From positions 186,001 through 250,000 of the forward strand of contig CAVWUA010000006.1 of assembly GCA_963758025.1 (NCBI GenBank): DNA of 64,000 nucleotides, given 5' to 3'. Both the position numbers and the translations under genes were made by a program. Shown in pieces: positions 58,015 through 64,000 of the stretch (within the stretch, counting starts at the first letter, position 1; each line of letters opens with the position of its first letter). This DNA comes from CAVWUA01 sp963758025. GTDB taxonomy: Bacteria > Planctomycetota > Planctomycetia > Isosphaerales > Isosphaeraceae. A model generated the notes under the pieces. The model had not been told where the DNA came from. It saw only the letters and a program-made list of their open reading frames with translations, and did not search any database.

Positions 58015-60617
58015 AGAGGAACTCGTTGGAGCTGAGGAGTTGCTGGCAGAGGTTCGTCGAGCACCGCCCGTTCGCGGTCGGCGGCCTCGCCCTGCTGGCC
58101 GAGGCTCGACGCGTTGCTCCGAGACGAAGCGACCGGGCGAGGTCCATCTCCTCGGGGGTGATCGGGCGCTGGTAGGCCAGGTCCCAGGCGTGGGCGATCC
58201 AGCAGGGCCATCGCTCGCGCCGTCGCCGTCGCCGGAATCGGCGGCGGGGCCGGACTCCGGCGGCGGTGCGTCGGTCGCGGCCTCGGCGATCACCCGACCG
58301 GCCATCGCCCGCGCCTGGTTCAGGACGAAGTCGCTGTTCATGAGCATGAGCGACTGCGGGGCCGACGTGCTGGCGTGCGCCGCTCGCAGTTGACGGCCAT
58401 CACCGGGGCGTCGAACGCGTCGAGGAACGAGACGGGCTTCGACCGGCGGACCTGCAGGTAGAGGCTCCGTGCGGGCCGAATCGTCCGCCGGGAGCACCTG
58501 GCCGACGGTGTCCTCGGCCACCGGCACCGGCGGGCCGTACAGGCGTCGGGTCGAGCCGGCCGCTGACGGCGAGGATGCGGTCTCGCAGGGACTCGGCATC
58601 GAGCCGGCGGACCGGATAGCGGGCGTAGAGGGCGTTCTCGGAGTCGATCGCGTCGTGCGCCGGGTCGCGTCGGGAGGACTGGCGATAGACGGTGGACGTC
58701 ATGATGAGCCGGTGCATCTGCTTGAGGCTCCAGCCCTGACGGACCAGCTCGTCGGCGAGCCAGTCGAGCAGCTCGGGATGCGTGGGCGGCTGGCCCAGGA
58801 CGCCGAAGTCGCCCGGGGTCTCGACCAGGCCCCGGCCGAAGTGGTGGAGCCAGATCCGATTGGCGAGCACGCGGCCGACGAGCGGATGCCGGCCGCTCGT
58901 CAGGTGGCGGGCGAAGGCGAGCCGACGGCCCGAGGTCGGCAGGCTCGGGTCGTCGGCCGGGACCTCGAACCGCTCCCCCTCGGGCGCCGCGATGGTCAGG
59001 TCGCCGGGGCCGACCGCCTTCGTCGGCTGGCGGTGGTCGCCGCGGTGGAAGACGTGCGTCTCGGGCACCACGCCGGGGATCTCGTCGAGCACGCTCACGA
59101 AGTCCTCGACGGGCTTCTCGGCCGCGCCTGGCGGCGATCCGTTCCGCGGTCCTTCTTCAGCTCGTCGGCCGCGGCCTGGTCGTACTGGTAGAGGACCCCG
59201 GCGCTGAGGTTCGACGCTGGGGTTCGCGGCGAGCAGGGCCTTCTGCTCGTCGGTGCGGTCGATCGCCGGGCGTCTCGGCCGCCGTGCGGAGCGGGCCGCG
59301 CTGGTCCTCCGGGAACTTCTCCAGCTCCTTCTCCAGGGCCGCCGCCACGAACCGCTTCGTCTTCTCGTCGAGCGCCTCCTGGAGCTGCCGCACCTCGGCC
59401 TCGATCGCCGCCGACCTCTGCCCGATCCGCGTCGGTGGCCAGCGAGACCAGCCGCTGCGAGGGGCGTCGCCAGTGCTGCGGGTCGAGGGCCGGCTCGAAG
59501 ATCGCCCGGAGCCGGAAGTAATCGGACTGCGGGATCGGGTCATACTTGTGGTCGTGGCACCGGGCACAGCCGACGGTCAGGCCCAGGAAGGTCGAGCCGA
59601 CGATCTGGAGCGTGTCGGCGACGACCTGGTTGGCGGCCAGGGGCTCGTCCTCGGCGCCGGTCGAGGTGCCGTCGGCCGCCGTCCGGAGGAAGCCGGTGGC
59701 GGCCAGCGTCTCGACCTGCTCGGGCGTCAGGTCCTTCCAGGGACGCGGGACCAGCTCGTCGCCGGCCAGTTGCTCGACGAGGAACCGATCGAGCGGCAGG
59801 TCGCGCGTTGAAGGCCCGGATGACGTAATCGCGATACTTGTACGCGTAGGGCCTCGGCGTGTCCTCGCTGCCGTTGCCGTCGGAGTCGGCATAGCCGGCG
59901 ACGTCGAGCCAGTGCCGCGCCCAGCGCTCGCCGTAACGCGGCGAGGCGAGCAGGCGGTCGATCATCCGCTCGTAGGCGTCGGGCGCCGGGTCGGCGAGGA
60001 AGGCGTCGATCTCCTCTCGGGTGGGCGGCAGTCCCGTCAGGTCGGCGCTGGCGCGGCGGATGAGGGTGAGGCGGTCGGCCTCCGGGGCGAACGAGAGCCC
60101 ACGCTCGCGGAGCTTCGCCGCGATGAAGGCGTCGATCGGCGTCCGGACGCGATCCTCGGGCCTGAAGGATGGCGGCTCCGGTGCGTCGAATCGGCTGGAA
60201 CGCCCAGAAGGCCCGCTCCTCGGGCGTGATGTCGATGCCGGGCGGGAGGGAGTCGGGCTCCTCGCGGAGCGTCACCGCCCCTCCGGCGATCCAGCGCTCG
60301 ATCACGGCGACCTGCTCCGGGGGGACCTTCTTCTCCCCGGGCGGCATCTCGCCGTCCTGGATTCGCATGAGCAGATAGCTGGCATCGGGTTCGCCCGGCT
60401 CGATCGCCGGCCCGCTGATCCCGCCCCGCGCGGCGAAGCGCTTCAGGCGAAGGTCGAGGTCCCCCTCAAGCTTCTCTCCCGCCCCGTGGCAGCCGAGGCA
60501 GTACGTCTTGAAGATCGGGCGGACATCCCGCTCGAACGTCGGACTCTCGTCGGCCCAGGCTCGGCCGACGAGGCCGGAACAGATGGCGACCACCACGGAT
60601 AGTCGGAGCACGATCAT
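58004..60617 (-). CDS. PSCyt1-DUF1549-DUF1553 protein, second module (frame broken)
   Basis: The protein begins MIVLRLSVVVAICSGLVGRA (signal peptide), then FERDVRPIFKTYCLGCHGAG (haem motif CLGCH), MPPGEKKVPPEQVAVIERWI, the DUF1549 part RVRTPIDAFIAAKLRERGLS, LLASPRYGERWARHWLDVAG, FLVEQLAGDELVPRPWKDLT, GLTVGCARCHDHKYDPIPQS (second CxxCH), and DUF1553: LANRIWLHHFGRGLVETPGD, WSLKQMHRLIMTSTVYRQSS, ending SSNEFLYVD. Frame changes are many (about 60170, 59950, 59805, 59430, 59275, 59215, 59130, 58560, 58385, 58205, 58135). About 850 residues in all. Complete counterpart of the broken gene at 51742-55005. Confidence 0.83.
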
Positions 60618-60917
60618 GGCGGTCTCCCGGAGTCTCGCCCCGCGGTCGCCGGCCTGTCCCTTCCCGGCCCGCTCGCATCCCGCGTCGGCCGGAGCCGAGG
60701 CAACTGGTTGAATTATTGTTAAAACTCTCGGCTCTTTCAAGCCCATTCGGGTCTGATCGCACTACCGACCCTGGGTTGGACGTCGCGGCGAAAGCGATCG
60801 CGGGTCGGCCGATGCCGCCCCTGACTGATCGGACGTCGCAACCGGTGAAAACCGCGTCCAGCGAGTCGGTTTTGCGTGTACGAGCCCTCCGAACTTCTTC
60901 GTTACCGACCGCGCAGC
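60618..60917. other. Intergenic region with leftward promoter
   Basis: Between the DUF1553-type gene and the tRNA terminator no gene was seen. The A+T-rich part at 60705-60745 contains a promoter candidate for the leftward module, listed separately. The remainder shows nothing recognisable. Confidence 0.45.
60712..60740 (-). promoter_or_regulatory. Sigma70-like promoter for the DUF1553/DUF1501 module
   Basis: On the minus strand TTGAAA (60740-60735) and AATAAT (60717-60712) are separated by 17 bases. Transcription would begin near 60705, about 90 bases before the start codon at 60617. It is a sequence match only. Confidence 0.45.
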
Positions 60918-60954
60918 AAAAAGCCCGCGCCCTTGTTTCCCAAGGGGCGCGGGC
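60918..60954 (-). terminator. Rho-independent terminator after tRNA-Arg
   Basis: On the minus strand GCCCGCGCCCCTTG and CAAGGGCGCGGGC pair around a short loop (one bulge), followed by TTTTT. It begins about six bases after the tRNA 3' end, so it ends the tRNA transcript. Confidence 0.88.
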
Positions 60955-60959
60955 CTCAG

Positions 60960-61033
60960 TACACCCGACAGGACTCGAACCTGTAACCCTCAGTTCCGAA
61001 GACTGATGCTCTATCCAATTGAGCTACGGGTGC
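60960..61033 (-). tRNA. tRNA-Arg (anticodon TCG)
   Basis: A 74-base cloverleaf read on the minus strand: acceptor GCACCCG pairing with CGGGTGT (G-U at the first pair), D-arm GCTCAATTGGATAGAGC, anticodon stem TCAGT/ACTGA with loop CTTCGGA, giving anticodon TCG, and T-arm ACAGG TTCGAGT CCTGT. The 3' CCA is not encoded. It would read CGA-type arginine codons. Confidence 0.95.
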
Positions 61034-61133
61034 GAAACGGAATTCTCTCGAACGCCGGGGCGTCTCGGTCAGTATAGCTCAGAGCGCGAGGCAGCGGCAA
61101 GGTGAGCTTCTCGGGGGGAGCCGTTGGGATCGG

Positions 61134-61880
61134 TCAGCGGCGGACGGGCAGACGTGACGCGGCGGAGGGCCGGCGGTGAGGGCGGAATAACGGTTGAGGA
61201 ACCTCCGAGTCGGTGGGGGAGTATTCGGTCGCGCTCCGGGTCGCGACCACGTCGAAGATGAAGGAAAAGTGGACCAGGCTGGCGGCCATCACGATCAGAT
61301 GGAAGAGGTCGTGGGACTCGAAGACCCCCGGCCAGAGAACCGGCCAGTGGAGCAGGTTCAACGCCGCGCCGACGCTGTAGATCACGCCACCGATCAGGAT
61401 CGGCCGCGCCTGACCCGCCGGGACGGCCAAGGCGATCTCCGAGTAGAACAGGACCGCGCCCCAGCCGAGGCCCAGGTAAAGACACGTCGAGACGGCCGTC
61501 GGCAAGGCCCCGATCGTCGCTTGCATGGTCGCGCCGAGGACGACGGCCAGCCAGACGACGGTGAGGGTGCGCTGCCGCCAGGGGTCGCGCAGGAGGTTCC
61601 AGGCGATCGGGGTATATGTGCCGGCAATTAATGTATAAATGCCAACGTGATCGAGACGGCCGAGCCAGGTTACATACTCGGGTGGCCCGTGCAAACCGTG
61701 ATAGGCCGAACTGGCCGCGAAACAGGCGATGAGGCTCAGGCCATAGACCAGAAGGCTGAGTTGCCGCGACCGGTCCCCCTGCCCGCGCTTCCACAAAAGG
61801 GCCACGCCGGGCGTCACGACCAGAAGCCAGGCGCCATGACTCAAGGCGCTGGCCGGCTCTCGAAGATCGAAGATGTCCAT
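61134..61880 (-). CDS. Hemolysin III / PAQR-like membrane protein
   Basis: About 248 residues with seven predicted membrane spans. Family residues are seen in EPASALSHGAWLLVVTPGVA, IACFAASSAYHGLHGP (S-x-x-x-H metal-type motif), LGRLDHVGIYTLIAGTYTPI (D-H) and VFESHDLFHLIVMAASLVHF (H-D-x-F-H). These form the zinc site of the PAQR/HlyIII fold; members may be lipid hydrolases rather than toxins. Start at 61880 (MDIFDLREP); an upstream extension has no membrane or signal character. Intact. Confidence 0.88.
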   Translation of the reverse strand: MDIFDLREPASALSHGAWLLVVTPGVALLWKRGQGDRSRQLSLLVYGLSLIACFAASSAYHGLHGPPEYVTWLGRLDHVGIYTLIAGTYTPIAWNLLRDPWRQRTLTVVWLAVVLGATMQATIGALPTAVSTCLYLGLGWGAVLFYSEIALAVPAGQARPILIGGVIYSVGAALNLLHWPVLWPGVFESHDLFHLIVMAASLVHFSFIFDVVATRSATEYSPTDSEVPQPLFRPHRRPSAASRLPVRR

Positions 61881-62193
61881 GCGGTCTCTCCAGGTTGGCG
61901 GGGGTGACCGCAAGGTCGAATCAAGGGATTTCGGAATCCTGGCGAACAGCGGGCGATTCCCCCGCGACATGCAATGGCCCGCGAAACAGACTGACGCTTG
62001 TGAGGCACTTCCCATCGTCGGCACGCCGGAACGACGTGCTTGAGCGGTTCCCCCCGCCAGCCGGCCGGAAGGGCGGTCCAGACCGTCGGATCGTTATCTC
62101 CGCCCGGGACGAGGCTGGCCCTGAATTTGCTGAAAATAGGGATTCCCAACGTCATCCACCCGTCATCCTGAACCCGGAGATCCGATCGTCACG
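61881..62193. other. Divergent intergenic region
   Basis: The 313 bases between the HlyIII-like gene and the cation transporter hold no recognised gene. Both promoters must lie here. No clear metal-regulator palindrome was found. Confidence 0.4.
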
Positions 62194-63099
62194 ATGGGTC
62201 ACGCTCATGCACATCATGATCGCACAGCCGCGGGGCAAAACAAGGGCCGCCTGACGATCGTGCTGATTTTAACGACGATTTACCTCGTCGCGGAGGTCAT
62301 CGGGGGCCTGCTCACGGATAGCCTGGCGCTGCTGGCGGATGCCGGACACATGCTGACTGACGTGGCCGGGCTGGCCCTGGCGCTGCTGGCCGTGTGGTTC
62401 GCCGAGCGGCCCGCCAGTCCCGAGCGTACCTACGGCTATTACCGGGTCGAGATCCTCGCCGCGCTGACGAATGCGGTCGTGCTGATCGGCATCTCGCTGT
62501 TCATCCTGTATGAAGCGTACGAGCGGTTTCTCGACCCTCCCGAGGTGGCGAGCGTGCCGATGCTGATCGTCGCGGTGATCGGCCTGGTGGTGAATCTCGC
62601 CGGGATCTACCTCCTGTTCACGGGCTCCAAGGAGAGCCTGAACCTGAAAGGGGCCTACTTCGAGGTGCTTTCCGACGCCCTCGGCTCGATCGGCGTGATC
62701 GTCGCGGCCATCATCATGGCGACAACCGGCTGGTATTACGCGGACCCGCTCATCTCGGCGGGCATCGGCCTGTTCATCCTGCCGAGGACCTGGTCGTTGC
62801 TGAGCGACGCCATGAACGTGCTGCTGGAGGGGACCCCCTCCGACGTCAACCTGGAAGCCGTGCGCGCGGCGATCGGTAACGTCGAAGGCGTGGCGGACGT
62901 CCACGACCTGCACGTCTGGTCGCTCACCTCCGGCGTCAACGCCCTCAGCGTTCATGTCGTGCTGGCCGAAGGGGCGGAGCACGGCGCGACCCTGTCGGAG
63001 ATTCACCACAAGACGACCGCCGATTTCGCGATCCGCCACGTCACCGTGCAGGTTGAGCCGCACGGCTGGGACGGGGACCACGGCGAAATGCACCTCTGA
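62194..63099 (+). CDS. Cation diffusion facilitator (CzcD/ZitB-like zinc exporter)
   Basis: A 301-residue CDF transporter with six spans. The N-terminus MGHAHAHHDRTAA is His-rich. The metal site residues are in LALLADAGHMLTDVAGLALA (H/D pair in span II) and FEVLSDALGSIGVIVAAIIM (second pair, span V, here D in SDALGS). The cytoplasmic domain ends VADVHDLHVWSLTSGVNALS, a dimerising metal-binding region. The Asp and His pattern fits Zn/Co/Cd export by proton exchange. Its position just before what may be an efflux unit at the window end suggests a metal-resistance cluster. Intact. Confidence 0.92.
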   Translation: MGHAHAHHDRTAAGQNKGRLTIVLILTTIYLVAEVIGGLLTDSLALLADAGHMLTDVAGLALALLAVWFAERPASPERTYGYYRVEILAALTNAVVLIGISLFILYEAYERFLDPPEVASVPMLIVAVIGLVVNLAGIYLLFTGSKESLNLKGAYFEVLSDALGSIGVIVAAIIMATTGWYYADPLISAGIGLFILPRTWSLLSDAMNVLLEGTPSDVNLEAVRAAIGNVEGVADVHDLHVWSLTSGVNALSVHVVLAEGAEHGATLSEIHHKTTADFAIRHVTVQVEPHGWDGDHGEMHL

Positions 63100-63292
63100 G
63101 AGGGTGGACGAGGCGGTTCGTCGAGTGGGCATCGGTGGACGGAGCTAAATCCACCCGACGACGAATTACATTCTCGCACGCCACTTGTGATGATGCAACC
63201 GCCCCGTAGAACAGCTTCAGATTCGCCTGGATCGACCCGAAGACTACAATAACGAATCCCTGTCCGCGGAGCGCGGAATGTGGTAGAATGAG

Positions 63293-63320
63293 TTGACGGT
63301 GAAGGGAACTGCTCTATGAT
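63293..63320 (+). promoter_or_regulatory. Sigma70-like promoter before the small secreted protein
   Basis: TTGACG (63293-63298) and TATGAT (63315-63320) are 16 bases apart. The predicted transcript would start near 63327, about 30 bases ahead of the GTG start at 63359. It is a sequence match only. Confidence 0.5.
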
Positions 63321-63358
63321 TCCCGTTGGTCCGTTAAACGACAATTGAGGCGGATTGC

Positions 63359-63718
63359 GTGCGAACTGTTCTGGTCCTGTGCCTGATTCACGCTCTCTCG
63401 TTCTGCCCGGCATTCTGCGGGACGGACGAGGCGGACCATGTTACGCATCCGCATCAGCAACAGTCGGGCGATTCGCCCGCCACTCCAGTCCACTGCCCCG
63501 AGGATGGCGACGGTTGCATCTGCAACGGCGCGATCCAGACGGCGGACGTCCGCCTGCCGGACATGGACTCCATCGGGCTGTTCTTGCCCGTGAATCTCAG
63601 CGACGTATCCGCGTCGCATCCCCCTCTCTCACTGACCTGGAACCGCGCGACGGTCGGCCTGACCGGCTGGGGCGATTCCAACTCGGTCCGATCCTTCCTG
63701 CAAAACTTCCGCTGCTGA
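63359..63718 (+). CDS. Small secreted Cys/His-containing protein
   Basis: A 119-residue product with a short signal peptide (VRTVLVLCLIHALSFCPAFC), then HVTHPHQQQSGDSPATPVHC and CPEDGDGCICNGAIQTADV, a Cys/His-rich stretch that could bind metal ions. No family is assigned, though proteins of this look precede heavy-metal efflux genes in some planctomycetes. The start is a GTG, with GAGG nine bases upstream and a good promoter at 63293. Intact. Confidence 0.65.
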   Translation: MRTVLVLCLIHALSFCPAFCGTDEADHVTHPHQQQSGDSPATPVHCPEDGDGCICNGAIQTADVRLPDMDSIGLFLPVNLSDVSASHPPLSLTWNRATVGLTGWGDSNSVRSFLQNFRC

Positions 63719-63900
63719 TCGCGCCTCAAGGTTCCGACCGAACGGGCCGGAAAGGTCGTCGTTGCGCGCTGCGCTTCCGGCCGGCTCCTGGCCCCGATCG
63801 AAACGTCACCCTTTCCTAACCATCGCTCGACCCGCGCCCTTTTTTCTTCTTCGCGGCAGGCGCGTGAGCGTGATCACACATAGAGATCAGGAAGTGAGCC

Positions 63901-64000
63901 ATGAAACGGACGATTCTCCTGGGACTGGCCGTCCTGGCGGGGACGGCCCTGATCGGCCTGAGCGTGGCCTGGTCGAAGCCGTCGTGGTTGCCCGCCTGGG
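63901..64000 (+). CDS. Start of an exported or membrane protein, cut by the window end
   Basis: Only 33 codons are visible: MKRTILLGLAVLAGTALIGL then SVAWSKPSWLPAWG. This is a signal peptide or membrane anchor. Membrane-fusion proteins of metal-efflux systems often begin this way, and the preceding genes fit, but the family cannot be decided. A GAAGTGAG site lies five bases before the ATG. The gene is incomplete. Confidence 0.55.
   Translation, partial: MKRTILLGLAVLAGTALIGLSVAWSKPSWLPAW

Noticed and set aside
61881..62193. Metal-regulator operator upstream of the cation exporter
   Set aside because: No convincing palindrome of the SmtB, Zur or MerR type was found.

Overview
The window looks like a planctomycete chromosome segment, most likely from the Isosphaeraceae/Gemmatales side of the phylum. 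The base composition is high in G+C. There are five DUF1501 proteins with twin-arginine leaders, two genes of the planctomycete cytochrome-like/DUF1549/DUF1553 type, and many secreted esterases, glycoside-hydrolase-like and G8/beta-helix proteins. Family names are assigned from the translated sequences and from memory of the families; no database was searched.

Layout. 0.1-7 kb: a NERD-domain superfamily I helicase, a sialate O-acetylesterase, a secreted histidine-rich protein and the HflK/HflC pair. 7.4-21.3 kb, all on the + strand: a self-contained [NiFe]-hydrogenase locus in the order hypF, hypC, hypD, hypE, small subunit, large subunit, NifU-like protein, 66-residue protein, DUF5947-like, DUF6084-like, two uncharacterised proteins, YceI-like, maturation protease, DUF6893-like peptide, hypA, hypB. 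The subunits match the actinobacterial-type group 1h enzyme, whose characterised members are oxygen-tolerant and oxidise atmospheric H2. 21.3-23 kb: a scar where a transposase remnant lies between a truncated cytochrome c peroxidase and a truncated ankyrin gene. 23-42 kb: mixed secreted and hypothetical genes, three DUF1501 genes, and a DUF2339/DUF3999 pair bracketed by a 112-bp direct repeat. 42-44.3 kb: a tungstate-type ABC transporter (tupA, tupC, tupB, all on the minus strand). 44.5-51.4 kb: ceramidase-like, SGNH and SGNH-M14 fusion hydrolases, then a monooxygenase, an iron alcohol dehydrogenase and an SDR. 51.7-60.6 kb: two convergent DUF1553 + DUF1501 modules, one broken by a low-G+C insert with two small secreted proteins and a transposase remnant. 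61-64 kb: tRNA-Arg, hemolysin III-like protein, a cation diffusion facilitator, and the start of what may be another metal-efflux unit.

How the hydrogenase genes fit together. HypA/HypB deliver nickel, and HypC/D/E/F build and insert the Fe(CN)2CO group. The protease trims the large subunit. The NifU-like, DUF5947, DUF6084 and DUF6893 proteins are the accessory set I associate with group 1h loci. Their close spacing and start/stop overlaps indicate one transcript.

Caution on sequence quality. Many genes are split into pieces in different frames, and the hydrogenase locus is worst affected. Each piece is well conserved, and almost every break is explained by one or two extra bases. This looks like insertion-biased sequencing or assembly error rather than decay, so I annotate these genes across the breaks as single genes. 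The peroxidase/ankyrin scar and the insert at 52.1-53.6 kb look like real damage.
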